The notes: generated by a model from the sequence alone, not told the origin. DNA of 64,000 bases from Acanthopleura granulata (GCA_016165875.1 JABBOT010000004.1:4967351-5031350), one strand, 5' to 3'; positions 24,101 through 37,959 are shown, counted from the stretch's first letter. A program made the numbers and translations.

Positions 24101-25849
24101 CCATCTTTATTTTCGTCTTTGATGAAGTGGGCGTGGCTTTTCTTGCGAAATTGAGGTGACATCGTAATGCAATGGAAGTGCGGCGACACAGGGACAAGTT
24201 GACTTCGTTACTCGTGACAACGGGACGTTCCAGTGAGCCCTTAGTTCAACCTCAAATTTTACAGCCTATAATGATATTGCGAAATATAAGTGGTGGAGTG
24301 CACATATACGTCAACCACTTTGCCCTGAGTAGCGGGACAGTGTTCCTCTGAAATGTACATGCCGAACCAGGATGAGCTCTAGGCGTGTATCCTTATCCAT
24401 GACTATAAGGTATAGGCACGTGCACATATGAATATTGGCAGGTATATATTTTGTAGGCCGAACCCCCTCTGAAGGCCTACACTCATTGTTTGGGGCATGG
24501 ACGGTACTGTGATGAAACGCAGAGAAGCGAGTTGAAAACGCTATCCAGCTTGCTTTGTATAAATATTCCACGTGAAATATTTGCTCCTGCTTTATGTGCA
24601 TGGGTATACAATGAATTTAGGATTTTTTTTTCACGGGAAGACCACTTTGCTGGGCACCTTACGACGAGAAGTGTTTGCCGTTCAACTACACACATGCCCT
24701 ATCTGTGAAGTACGTACGGTAGTGTTGACGATGTGTAATAAGCTAAGCCTATGGAGGGGCAACTTTGTCAAGGACAGGTAAGCCACCAGAAGAAAAATAC
24801 AGGTGTTTGGAAATAAATAATCTATCTCTTGTTAGTTCTTACAAGCTGGTAATATAGAAATTGTGGTCAGACAGCATGGTAAGACAGGTAATTCAAAATA
24901 CGGTACCGGTTTGTTTCTTGTGTAATGATGAAAATCAGCATAGTAAAATAGAGGGACAAAACGAAGAAAAGGATTAGAGGTAGAGACAGAAATTTGAGAC
25001 AATATTTATTAAATACCTTTATCATTTCTTACTCTACATGTAGTTTAAAACCATTGCTGATGAACATGTATAGCTCAAAATTAAATCCAGTCCGTGAGCT
25101 CCGTGTGTTGACTGTGTATATAATTAAGGCAAATGACACATTATTGTTGTAAGAGTGCCTCAGCTTACAAGTACACTTGTTCAGAATTCAAGGGCATTAA
25201 AGGTATTTCTGTGAATTTCATAGAGGTGTTGAATTTTTATTTTTCACAACCTAAATGTTGCTGCAAAATGACGACAGAAACCCAGTCTACTGTGCAGAAC
25301 GAAGCGTAAAATTGTGTACAGCTCTGTATATTAGAAGTTTCTTCAGTTCACACCTGATGTAACATCATATTCATGCAGGTAATAATATTGCGTACATCAT
25401 TGCTTAGAGTTTATCATTTCAATGCATTTAAGTTTCTTTATATTTGCAAGAAAGTAAATTTTGTACACGTATCTCCGATACAAAGACTAACGACAATGTG
25501 ATGCATAGTTGTGGAAAGAACAAGAGAGAGAAATATTCTCCCGCAAAGGAATTGAGACTTGAAATGTGAGGATTTTGTCAAAGCACAGTTATATATTCCA
25601 ATTTGAATCAGAGATAGCATGATGGCAATTGTTGTGGAAAGGATGATCAGAATATGTATACATATATAAATATTTCATTTATTTGCACTATGCTAAATTT
25701 ATATTATTCCATTCAAATATATATTCCTGTAACAAGAAAAAAAATCAGCACACATAGGTAAAGGTTGGACTAATCTGCCATTGTGTTTTGAAATATATGA
25801 GACATGAACCATTAAAATGTACAATGAAACGTATTTAAGTACACCTGTA

Positions 25850-25854
<5 letters not shown>

Positions 25855-25904
<50 letters not shown>
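25855..25904. repeat. (AT)n microsatellite
   Basis: Uninterrupted AT array of about 25 units. The next 40 bases contain a two-copy phrase (CGTATTAAAATTACA near 25922 and 25942), a small local duplication. Confidence 0.97.
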
Positions 25905-25909
<5 letters not shown>

Positions 25910-26992
25910 GGGCCTATTCACACGTATTAAAATTACATAAACGTATTAAAATTACACCTGGCCTGTTTGGCTGAGTTATTCCTCTCTTCAAATCCAGGTG
26001 GGTATATCTTGTGTTCTGTTCATATTGTATATGCATGCTTTTGAAGAACAAGACAGACTGGAGTTTAAATCTATAGCTAAAAAAAAGGCAAAGAAGTGAT
26101 TTTCCACTTGACACTTATCTCTGGTCTGTAAATAAAACACTTGATCTAAAACCCATTTTCACTCGAGTGAATTCATACGTTTTTGCATGCATCTATGTAC
26201 TTTTCGATCTCGCACGAGTTTGCCACCTGCCATTTACCTCGCATGTCCGAGCCACTTCAAGGCGTTGTCATGGCGCAGAGTGAACAGAGACATTTCGCGC
26301 ATGTAAGCTCTCTTCTGCTTGTCACACCTAGACTTTTAATTGAGTCCCATTGCCTTTGAAACTTGTTTTAACTGCGACAAATATATCTGTAAATCGACCT
26401 GGCTGTCTGTCTTGCATCCTATCCTTTAGCATACCTTTGTACATGGGTTACTCACTAACAAGACAGCTGAATGCAAAACCATATCAGTGGTAATTTTTTA
26501 AAAATTATTTAAGCTCTGGCTTCTTTGTTTTTAAACAATAATTTTTATGCATTTAAATTATTTTCTTTACTCGTGTATGCCCTGGGACATTACGACATCA
26601 TCGCAAATCTTACTACATACCTATTTCAAAGCGTAGCATAATATCTCAGTTACGTGCTACCAGGCCTTAAAACATACATCGATCGCAATGGGTTTCTGAC
26701 AAACATTTCAGTAATATACATATTTTGTCATATCAGACTATTATAGATGATTAGATTTATGCATATAAAGATTGATTTGCAGGCCTCATTTCTCAAAGTG
26801 TGGTAATATTTTCTTGTTACTATACACATCAGGTATGCCAGAAAGAATGATATACAGTTCTCTTGATTAGGATATTATATGTAAACTGGTTTATACACAA
26901 TATTTCACATATATTTTTTATTGGATATCAGACTCTATTCATGCAAATTTCATAATTGTAACAGTAGTATAAAATATCAACAAGACAGAAAT

Positions 26993-27038
<46 letters not shown>
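26993..27038. repeat. Compound (TA)n(TG)n microsatellite
   Basis: About 9 TA units pass into about 14 TG units. Such a purine-pyrimidine alternation can adopt Z-DNA in principle (general knowledge). Confidence 0.97.
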
Positions 27039-27040
<2 letters not shown>

Positions 27041-28370
27041 ATATTTGACACCAGCACTTCTTGCTGACGCTTGATTCCACACTTGCTTACTTGTGCTTGC
27101 ACATTTCAGACATGAAATTTGAAGTTTGATGGTCTTAATAATAGTTCACCTATGATGTCTAAATTTTCCTGCAATGTCTGTAATATCTATTGGATAAAGT
27201 GTGCTATACACCAATAACTTGCGTTTAAAACATTTTGAACTAATGCTTGTTGAAGAACGCGTGAATGAAGAACACATTATCGTTATGTTTGGTCACCTCC
27301 TCCCTGCTAAATATCCCCGGTCTTATCCTATACTGCATGGTTTCGCCTAATGATGAACCGATTGTATTCTGAGGTGTGAGTCTTTCTGATGGCTGTCAAG
27401 TAGCTGTAAACATCATATACCTGTATTTCGGCAAAGACAGCAATTAATTTGTTACATGGTCTCATCTCTATAATTTGTGAAAGGTAGCTAATATTCATGG
27501 CTGAAATCAAAATTTATATCTTAGAATAACTGACACCGAACCTTTTCGAGACATGTTGTCTCCAGTGTTCACATAATAATTTATTAAGTTCGTCTGGGCT
27601 CAAACTGGTTTAGGTAATAATGAAAATACTCACTATGATGAGTTCGCTAAATGTGAGGCTGTTTTACATGCGACAAGCAGTTATCTAAATCGTTCGGCCA
27701 GGCGGTCTGTCGGTCGGTCGGCTTGTCGGTCTATCTGTCGGACGGTCAAAATTTGATGCCCAGTCCTTATATTACACTCACTAAACATGGGGGTGAGTGC
27801 AGTATGACATTGACTGTTTGTGGGTGCTGCAGCTGTTGTGAATTTGCGCTTGTGGGCTGCGACAAAAAATTCTGTTTGTCGTTCTGTCTGTTCTGTAGGG
27901 GCCAGTATACTCTTTGACGTTCTGTATCATTTAACATGGACACTTCAATGCAAGACACTATTGAATCCTTGTGGGATGTTGTAGCTAATACAATGTTGCA
28001 TTTGTTAATATATACATTTCACTACTTTTTAATATATAGGCCTACAATAATTTCAATCATAGGAAAGGTGGAGCTGTGTATCATTGTTGTGTTTTTGCGT
28101 CATTTCGCTCGTCACGTTTTATATACCGCACTGCATGTCTGTGTTGCATTTCTTCATATTTTTTGTATAAAGTGATAGAATTATACTTCTAGTCAATTTA
28201 TCCAGTCAGTGTAGTCTGACTCCTTTTTGGAAATTTGTTTGCATTATCGTAATTAAAACATATGTCATGCATTATATGTACGAAAGGTGTAAACGTGGGG
28301 CCTATCAGAAATACCACGATCACAAATTTGCTTGCTGGTGCATGACAAGGTTTTCACTTGATTCTAACCG

Positions 28371-28374
28371 TATA

Positions 28375-28412
<38 letters not shown>
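28371..28412. repeat. (TA)n microsatellite with one interruption
   Basis: TATATATATG followed by about 16 TA units. One G interrupts the array near its start. Confidence 0.96.
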
Positions 28413-28413
<1 letters not shown>

Positions 28414-31140
28414 CATATTTTGATTTTAGACACCTTAGAATGTGTTTGATTCTATGTCTTGTCATATCCATTTCGACTCCTTGACAAGCGAATAATATGT
28501 GCTTAATGAAGTGTGCACGTCTGGCACATGGCTGCACCAGCCCTAGTCACAGTCCAGTGCGTCGGCATGATTAAATGTTGTTGTAAATGCGAAGACCTAT
28601 GTATGAGTCTCACAGCTGAATAAAGTTTGTCACAAAGAAGACTGGAATAGTGAGTCGCATAAGCATTTTATCGGAATTCAATGTATGCAACATGAGAATT
28701 TGATGTACTGTACAGTTTGGCGTATATAAAGTGCAACGCCAGGTGACGCACCGATTGTTACTTCTTATAACATATCTAATTTTCTCCACATTCCAACGAT
28801 CTTTCCAAGCAATAGCATGACAGATCACATCTGCTGAATTAGCAAACGGTGCCTGTATTTATTTTATGGCCTTAATTCCACTTTAGACAACGCGTTATTG
28901 TAACAAATACATTGAAATACATACAACGCAAGTTGGTGGTGTTCGATTCCATTAGTTAGTTTAATAATTGAAGGAAGCCAACCTGAACCCGTGTTAAATA
29001 AGCGCACCTCATCATAAGGCCGATTCCTCAAAGTTACTATTTTTTTATGTAAAATTAAAATTTTAACCACCTCAAAATTGTTGTAGTAAGACAAATAGGT
29101 CAGAATTTCAATTTCCCCTTTCGAACACTGAGCATTTTGAAGAGACTTTGTATTTTCCCCTAAGGCAGAAATTGTTCAGAGAAATCGGCGACAAGTTCCC
29201 AGACATAAGGGCACAGATGAAGAATTCAGAACAAACGTTACATTATTATGTTATAGTGTACAAGGATACGTAGTTAAACAATATTCGATTTGGTGTTACT
29301 TGTATGTATGTTATAAAAACTGTTCGTTGCCCTTAACTGCACACGTTTGTAAAGCTTCTAAATAAACTAAATTTGTTTTGTTGCAACTTTCTTAAACTAT
29401 TTTTTAGAATTTCGCTTTCATCCCATTGCATAATTCAATGTCAAGTGTGTTAGGGGCGTATGAATTTATTTAGATTTTTACTTGTTTTGCAAGATTAAAC
29501 TTTAAAATAGTGTGCTTGCACTATAGGAGCGGTTCTCCACAGCGTTTCTGTTGAATCAGAGAGTAAATGCGACAGTGGTATCCAGTCGGCAGGGAACACA
29601 AACCCTCTCGGTATTCGGACAAAGTAGGCTGCTTAGGGATTTACTCCTCATATATTTGGCATAAGTAAATGTTAGCATATTGTACCTCAAGTAAATATTT
29701 GTGTCGATAGGGTGATTAACAGAGGGGGCGTTGTATGATGTATTCTAAATAGGAAACAGTTTTGTACGGCTGTACATCTGCTGTGACGTGAACGGGACGA
29801 AATATTGTACCGCATTTGCTGTGTTTACATTTAGAGATCTGTCCCCATGCTGAAACATACGTTGTGAAATGACTATAGGTCATCAATAAATACGTTTAAT
29901 GAGACCTTTTTCAAGTCCTGTTGGTCATCAGTCATTAATGTATCCTTATGCGAATATACCATGATGCAATCAGAGTAAAAAAAAACAAAAGCGCCTGTGC
30001 ATGGTACATAGACTAGCAAGTCTACATGTCATGGAAAAACAATCTTAATGTATTTCGTTTTGTTCAAATGAAATAAAAATATTGTTGTATTAACCACACA
30101 GACGAAATGATCTGTGTAATTCCCACTATGAGGCTGATCTATATATTTTTCTAGTACAAAGCTTTACACGATATTATTTCGTAATATGATGTTTTTGTGG
30201 CAGTGTGGGAACAAAGTGAAATTCTTGTATTCTGGTCTAGAATACCCCACCATAAAACAGAATCTGATGTTCTGGATCTGCAGCTGAATACATCTCCTAA
30301 ATTGTGCATTTTCAAAATGTACCATACGAAAAATAATGATACAATGAATCACTGGAAGCATGCAAACTCTCTTTTAGAAGCAAATGCACGAGTTTGGCTA
30401 AATTTGCTTTTACTGATCTTTGAACAATTTTGAACAATTTCAAAAAATTTACAGATCTTTGAAAAATTTACAGATAAAGAACTCAGTGATCTCTTAATAA
30501 TAGTCTTAAATTCATTTGACGAACGGTGACTGACAAGCAGATGAATCTGATTCAGAGCTGAATACCGATCATGCAGATGTACACTTGGTTAACGGCAAGT
30601 ATCTTTGTAAGTAACTAAATATCTTCCCTATTTGTCTGCGAAGGAATGCCTCTGTCTTTCAAACATGACCGGCATATAGGTTTGAACAGAATAATCTTTA
30701 ACGTGTGCATATATAGACATGCGTGCGCGTATAAATATGTCTTCGCATATGTAAATATTTGTCTTTACATCATCATGGATGCACGTGTAATCGAAAAAGC
30801 CATCCCGCAATAAATGATACTCAAAGTTATAAAGAATGAAAACATTATTTCAGAAGTCTTCCTGTTAGAGTGCGGCAATCGCTATCCCTATTTTAGTCTG
30901 TATTGGTGGGAAATTTGTTGCCCAGATATCTGACAGAATGAAAAATGGCTTCAGATTGCCATGAGTAATACTCTGTGCGAATTTTCAGTTCTTTTCTGAT
31001 TCAAAAACTGAAATGATTTCCTTTAAACACATGGAACATTACAAAGTTTGGCCTACTACAACAATGGGAACAAATTTTTAACAGGATAGGGACTTATAGC
31101 CAACTGTTGCTGAACTCTGAAAGTCAAAATTTTGAATTTT

Positions 31141-31321
31141 GAATTCAGTCAGTGAAAGTGTGGACTGAATTTACAGTCAAAATCTGAACTAAATTCAGTT
31201 ATTCAAAATGTGGACTAAATTCAGTCAGTCTAAATGTGGACTTAATTCAGACAGTCAAAATGTGGAAAAATTTCAGACAGTCGAAATGTGGATTGAATTC
31301 AGTCAGTCTAAAATGTGGACT
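31141..31321. repeat. 26-bp minisatellite, about 7 copies
   Basis: Each unit holds AATTCAGTCAGTC followed by AAAATGTGGACT. Units start near 31141, 31167, 31191, 31217, 31243, 31269 and 31295; lengths are 24-27 bp, mostly 26. Copies differ at a few positions each, so the array is moderately old. There is no coding meaning. Confidence 0.93.
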
Positions 31322-34290
31322 GATTTGGCTCTCTCCGTGGGGATTAATTTCAGGCTGTAACAATGGGAAATTTGCTCGCCGGTTTTCCAAATTGTTCTGA
31401 TCCAAATAAATACACATCGATAATTGAGGTCATATGTTAATTCTGAATGAAGGTTTACTTATCATGGGAATTCTGTCATCTGAATCTATTTACGGGAAAA
31501 AGCGAACCACAGAAATGACCATTGAAAGCCTTTGATTTAAAAATCTGCTTTTAGGACGAACATTGGATATATATCCATTTCCATCCTATTTCATTTCAGA
31601 GAAATGACGTGTAAGCTGGAGTGATGCTGATGTGGGATACTGCACGCACATGCATAAATATGGTAAGTCTCAAATAGGAAAAGAATATATTCTTACGAAA
31701 TTGTTGTGCTTTGATATAAACTCATTTTTCTGCTGTATACCACCCATTTTTATGGGGTAAAGCATTTTTATACAGATTTTATGTATATACATGTATAGTT
31801 TGGACTTAATAACAGTTGAGAAACCTCGAAAAGTACTGCAGATTTTGCTCTCGGTATTAAATTCGATGTTTGTATTTTTTGAAACTTAATGAGGCATATT
31901 GCTTGGTAATAGAGTTTCACTGTGGATCATTCGATATTATTTCCATGAAACTACTTTATTCAATTCTTTCTCGGCCTAAAGCTGGTTTTACATGCCTCCT
32001 TTGCTCAACACCTGTATTTAAATTTGAACTGGATTTGTAGTGAAGGAAAAGCAGCCACATCTGGTTGAAATTAAATTACAAAACCTAAAAACTTGGTGTG
32101 ATTTTGGAAGTATGCACTTGGAAGAATGGACGTGGAAAATAAAATTTAGAAAGGTATTAACCAATACGCAATGATGCAGATATTAAGAGTAATTTCATCT
32201 ATGGGTGATCTTGTATTCTTGAAGGGATCTATTGATCTTTCAGCAACTTAAATCGTACTAAATCATTTGATGAGCAGTCTGGAATACTGTATACTTATGT
32301 GAAAGGACTGAGAGGTGTACTGATTTCTATTAACTCTCTACAGCCCAGACCTAAATCTTAATGTCAGCAACAAGCAGCCCTAGGCGACAATCTAAAAAAA
32401 AGTTAAGGTTAAACAAACATAGTAAAGCCATTCTGTTTGAACTGTCATATTCTAAGTAATGCGAACTCTACTTTCTTTCAGCCTGTGGAGTTTGAGTTCA
32501 GACCAGGCAAGATGTTGGCATAGCTGAGTACATTACACTGTCAGCTGTGTATCATGTTGCCACCTTTGGGCTCATGCTGTCGTCATGGAAACCGCAACCT
32601 AGACGTCGCCCTATTGATTCGTTGTAAAACGATTTCTTATTGGTTCTTAACTATCAGGTTTCAACCTGTAGAGTTCATCGTCTTCGAGCTGAATGGTCGT
32701 TTGAACTTTATCTCTATTAACCATGCCTGTACTCCTCTAACAGCGACTCTGTCATGCCTTAGCCTTCAGTTTTACTATCACTCGCTGTCGTACTCTAAAC
32801 TTTCCTCCTATCGTATTGGTCTAAGATGTCAGGTGTAATTAGACTATTTTGTCGGACATCGCATCAGGAAAGGTTAACATTTCTGCTGAATAAAGAGAAT
32901 ACTATCTTTACCAATAATTACAAAACACTGACAATTTCAGTTGTTTGAGCCACAAATACGTGTCTTGCAGATCGAGAAAGCCTGCTATTAAATCTTCTTC
33001 TTATCAGAAATCCAGGTTTAGCCTCTTGTATGGGTCAGACTATTCGCCATTCACTCATGCAGTGTGCCATTAAGCTCAACATTGAAGGAATGGACGTGTG
33101 TCTTAGTGATAAAAGAAGAAAGGACAAGATCATTTTACTTTTACATATATCAACGCACCTATAAAATATATTCTCTTCATACAGAAGGGAGGGCGCGTCG
33201 GAGGAAGGAAGAAGGGGAAGTAGGCAGGCATGGACACACCAAACCTTGCGTTGTCTTGAAATCACAAAACTTACACAAAAGCTATATTTTCAAGGAACAT
33301 TGGAGATATATTTCATATAATTCAGCGTAAAACTCTTTAGTTATTATTAGTTAATCTTAAAATTATTTCCTTACTTGATTGGTCTTTCGAAACTGTTTAA
33401 CTTATTCCAAGGCGGTCGGATTTAAGGACAAAGCCCTCCATCTTATAATTTTATCCTTACAAATATGGGGGATATTTCCCTTAAGTTTGTAGATCTCATT
33501 CGGCACCGCTTTTGGAATGCCAAAATCTACCAGTTATACACGGTAATAAAGAGTAACCAATATGGGTCAGACTGACTTGCTAGTGACACTTGTAGTTCTC
33601 ATTGGTGTGAAGATGACTAGATGTTAGTCACCAGTAAATGGCGAACTCTCCGAATGTTTGGAACTGATAATGTGATTTACTCTGTACGAATCTGTCTGCA
33701 TATGAGTGCCTTCACAGGTACTATTTTCCTTGTAGCTATGCCTGTGCCGAACACACGGGCTTCTTTGCGCCATGTTACTTGTACCAGACTCTCGCTGCCC
33801 AATGCCCATGTTTTTCTGCATCCACAAAGTTGTTTGCAAATAACATTCTCTGGCCAATAGACCATGTACCATATTGCTCTAACCAACCCTTTATGCCTAG
33901 TGTTTGTCTGCACCATGTTATCTGCAAAATATCTTGACTGCAACAATACTTCCTCCGTAGCCAGCGCAACAATACCAAGGCTTTCAGGATAGGTGTTTTA
34001 ACTTTCGTAACACCTCTGTATCAGAAGTGAGAAGTTTATGTGAACGGTGTGTGTGCGCGACAGCAGATGTTAATCTTAAAATGTGTTAAATTCCATTCAT
34101 GGGGAGTTCTATGGCCGAGGTGTTTATGCTGTTGATGAATCAGTTCTGACGATTTTTCAGCTTCATGGCTGGATTCCCGCCTTGTGGTGTGAAACTCTTG
34201 TTTCTAGTGTTACAGATGACTGAACATTGAAGGGTATTCAGCTATAATATAAGAATTTACTGATGATTTAAGATTTAAGATTCTTGTTGT

Positions 34291-34660
34291 ATGTGTGTAT
34301 ACACGCCCACAGATAATAGAGATAATTTAGAATGCCTTCTTGACTGTTTGAGTAAATTGAGAGCAAAGTGTGATGAAGATAAACGAATCTTGTGGTTCAT
34401 TATTGGAACGCAGATGCCACTGCTGCCTGTTATGGCAGAAAACTCGGGGAATTCTACAAGAGTTTTAATATGATGAGTCATAATGTCCAGACACGCACAC
34501 TTATGTCACTGAAGCTTGATAATGTTTCTAAAGAAATTTGTATAAAGTGGTATAATCAGTTCACGAAGTCACGGATTCCTACAGATCAGTATCCTAATAT
34601 AGTATCTCAGCAATGGATGTCCGCTATTTTGGGTATAGAGAAAGCCAGACTGTAAGCCAG
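34291..34660 (+). pseudogene. LINE endonuclease-like fragment, frameshifted
   Basis: One frame reads NRDNLECLLDCLSKLRAKCD then RILWFIIG; a second frame continues WNADATAACYGRKLGEFYKS. Together they look like the middle of an EEP-type endonuclease, where a short strand and GDFNA are followed by GxxLxxFxxxxxL. The shift falls right at the GDFNA-like site, destroying that motif. The following stretch to 34655 is open but not recognisable. Confidence 0.6.
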
Positions 34661-35139
34661 CCATGGTGGATTCGTGATTCTTTACAAAGAAGACAAAGGT
34701 TAAAATAGGCTATAAGGGCATGCAGACAAAATGACTCAAGTGTTCTTTGATTATGATGATTTCTGAAAAGACGTTTATGTGACTGTTGTGCAAAATTAAT
34801 GAAACACCTGAGGATGATAACATCAAATTCCAGTGGTATACATCTGAGGTTCTATCTGTTCTATTATCTAATTTTCAGCTATTGTTGTAGCTGACGACGA
34901 TATGAATGGTGATACGAGTCATTTTAAAAACTTTTAAGTTTCTAGTACCCTATGACTTATGTAGACTGAACATTTGTAGTAGGCCTCGCCAGCCTTGTGA
35001 CATCGTCTCACTTCTTGTAAGAACGCTACATTTTATCATCTGTAATTTAAGTTCATTACCACTTTACACCTGCTGTGAAAAAAAAAATCGGCTATCTGTA
35101 TAGAATTGATTGAGTCGATCACTGGTGCACACTCCTTCA

Positions 35140-35350
35140 GAAACCCATACAAGCTACATCGTGGCGTTCCACTTCACATTGTCGAATTATTGCTATATTG
35201 GATTTTTAACCAGACGTTTGTTGCTACCCCTGTCTGCACACTTTCTGACGTGTTCTAGCCTTCTAATGGAGTGAGACAATGTGATGAAATGCATGCCCTT
35301 CCATTTTTGCTATATACATAGGCCTACATGACCTTGATGTTTATGTTTAG
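35140..35350 (+). pseudogene. LINE reverse-transcriptase fragment
   Basis: In frame: HRGVPLHIVELLLYWIFNQT, then TLSDVF, a stop, then SNGVRQCDEM. This matches the RT stretch with a GVP...LLLxWYxNQ helix, a TLSDxF strand and the NGVRQG motif that follows. After NGVRQ the frame drifts; a DLDVY-like piece is read in another frame near 35333-35345. The YADD catalytic motif is not found. Confidence 0.8.
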
Positions 35351-37046
35351 AATTCCAAAGTTAGTTGTAATGGGTCAGTTATTTGTCACCGTCACAAAAA
35401 TATTTATGAAGTGTACCTTATCTGTTTGACTGCTAAAGCTAAATTTCTGATTCTTGTAAGTCTTTGTTGACATTTTAATACCACAAAAACTTGTTGCAAT
35501 ACCAAAACGTTGCGAGGGATTTTGTCGGCCTGTGTTACATGTACATCTGAGAAATTATCATGTAGAGTGTATGTACACTCTCATTCTTACTAGGGGAATG
35601 TCGTTCTTGATGGCATACCGGAAGATATGGGTATTGAATGTCTAAACGTAAACTTTGTATTACAACAAATGTTTCACTCAGCCCATACCGCTAATGTCGT
35701 TTGGCTCATAATGTTGCATGCGATGCACATCGTTGCTATCTTTTATATAAATGTTAACTGGACACTCCAATTCTGAAATAAAATCTTTATTATCATTATT
35801 ATACCTGTGTTTTTTGTTCTCTGTTGCTTATATTTGTTCTGTGTTTGTCTTTGACCTGTTGCTTTAGTTTAATTGTCTTTGCCCTGTGATAGCAACCTTT
35901 TGTTTGTAGCTGGTTGTCCCTATCGCGCGAGTTTACGAGTCTTATTTTAGCACAGTTGTCTACCTATGACTGTGTCTACTGGCTTGTCATAAGTTGTCTA
36001 CTATTTGTAATCATCACACACCTGATAATAATAATGATAATAATAAAACTAAGCTATAGATTACATGAAGCCATTCTGTTGTCGCTACCGAACATATATA
36101 TGCTGTTGAACGGCTGAAGCAAACATAATTTGCAAATTTGATATAATCTTTGATACTGCATTGTCAACAAAGCAATTTATTGTAGGTGACGTTCCAATGT
36201 CCGTTCGACCATCTTTATCAAATCTATGTCTTGCTAAGGAAGTCAGAACCGCCATCGAAGCACCCTTTACAATAAACTAAGAAATTGCCATCCATAAGTA
36301 ATTTGTTGACTTAATTACCCATCAATTTGTAAATACAGCTAAAAGAAGGCAATTGTGTAATGAAACACAAAAATATTCATTCATTTCATGTCCTGATATC
36401 CCGAAGAAGGTATCCTTGCATATACTTACACTGCAATCAAGCTGCATTAAGAAATGTCAAACGTACCCTATTCTTCAGAAGGTCCTTCTTAAGTAGAAAT
36501 ACGAAGAACGAATATATCTACGTTTAATGTTTAACTAATTCATTTTCTGCATCTGAGAGTATGGAAATTGTATATAAATGCACACGAACAGAATAAATCA
36601 CTTCGGAGGAACGAAACTTCAATCTTCTCTGTGTCTGATCAATTTTGGGCTCGATGACATAGATTAATTGTGGTTTAACACCGTACTCCTGAATATTTCA
36701 CTTATGCTACAACGATCAAGCAGTGAACGCTCTCTCAGTATTTACTTTACTGGTGTAAGATATGATACGGTGTACAACACCACGTAAACGACGAGATAAA
36801 GGCTGGATTAGAGAGGGGAAATTGTGCAACTGTCCAACGAACAGAATTTAGGCCTATACATAACATTTTATATTCGAGCAAAGTTATGTTATATTTTGGT
36901 AAAACGAATGGCAGTGTTGACGGAAGGTGTGCACTGTTTGAGCACAACATCCCTTCGTGCTCATATATTGCCAATTTGCCAATTACCTCTGTATATCCCA
37001 CACGGTGGAATGCCTCAGTGGCGTTTCATTGTAACGTCTCTACTCT

Positions 37047-37168
37047 TGTGTACCACAGGTACACAATTTGGTACACATTACAAATGTAGTTATACGTTGC
37101 ATTATGCGAGGTAAAGATTGAAATTTCTGTGCAAATTTGTCATAATTGATGTCTACCTGTGGTACACA
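37047..37168. repeat. Short inverted repeat, 15-bp perfect arms
   Basis: TGTGTACCACAGGTA at 37047-37061 is the exact reverse complement of TACCTGTGGTACACA at 37154-37168. The left arm is itself part of a hairpin (TGTGTACC-ACA-GGTACACA). About 92 bases lie between the arms. Further GTACA-rich pieces flank both sides. Confidence 0.7.
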
Positions 37169-37959
37169 TCTTGCGTACATTTTGTACACAATAGTTTTTA
37201 GAAAGTACCGCGACAGATCATTGGCACCTTTGTTTTTATTGTTTGACAGTACAGATTTTAAAACGGCAGATTATTGTGCTATAGAAAAAAATGATAATGA
37301 AGTAAAATTTAACAACAGGTATCAGGCGTTTATTGAAACTTTCGGCAAAAAGTTTGATCCATACAGCCGCAATGAATTACCTCCCTTGTTAAATGACACC
37401 CACCAAGAACTAACGCGAGATCAGTTTTTTTGCGTGAAACTGGGATAAGTGTCCTCCTCTGCAGTTGGCGCAGTTCTTCTCTATTCCCAACTAAATACAC
37501 AACCGAAAATGTATAAAGGATGGCTGGAGATGATCAGAAGAGACATAGTCTTGGACCGATTCCAAATAAATATACGAGAAAATTTGCTAGTTGCACTTTG
37601 TGGACAGAAAGCCGTCGACAGAAAATCCTGAGCGAACGCTGTTTCCTAATCCTATGCGGGAAAGATCTAGCGGACAGTAACTGATTTATGGCGAGATAAA
37701 AACTCTTGGAAATAAATTGCTCGTTTTTCATAAAACTCTTAACCTTACCGATGAATTTATTTCCTTGTGATCAAGATTTATAAGTACTGATCTGAGCTAA
37801 ACACGCAACCAATTTCAACGCCTCACCTGACCACATAGTGCCCGAACGAACGTGTCATTAATATAAGGGAGAATGACCTAGGGTAATTCAGAGAGGCACT
37901 TCATTTACTTCAGTCAGCAAATGGCAATTCGTAAATTGTATATAACTGAGGGAGAGGTG

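Larger units (their letters stand above)
21107..34290. other. Intergenic, no defended gene
   Basis: About 13 kb with AT-rich sequence, dinucleotide arrays and one minisatellite, listed separately. A GTCG-type short repeat runs at about 27702-27745 (GTCGGTCGGTCGG). Overlapping open frames on both strands at 24311-24781 and 33624-33978 occur where stops are locally scarce; neither resembles a known family. Confidence 0.5.
34291..35805 (+). mobile_element. Decayed non-LTR retrotransposon (LINE) copy
   Basis: Three parts appear in LINE order on the plus strand: an endonuclease-like piece (34291-34480), a reverse-transcriptase piece (about 35140-35350) and a tail with AATAAAATC followed by TTATTATCATTATTATACC (35778-35803). 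The pieces are in different frames with stops and short deletions. No target-site duplication was established. The element is far shorter than a complete LINE, so large parts are missing. Family assignment within LINEs is not possible by eye. Confidence 0.75.

Noticed and set aside
23824..24189. Minus-strand frame with an EF-hand-like DENKDGSLQ
   Set aside because: The twelfth loop position is not Glu or Asp, there is no second EF-hand and no flanking helix pattern; most likely chance.
37146..37448. 100-codon plus-strand frame with a protein-like C-terminal half
   Set aside because: No recognisable domain, overlaps the arm of a short inverted repeat and starts in GTACA-rich sequence; not enough to call a gene.
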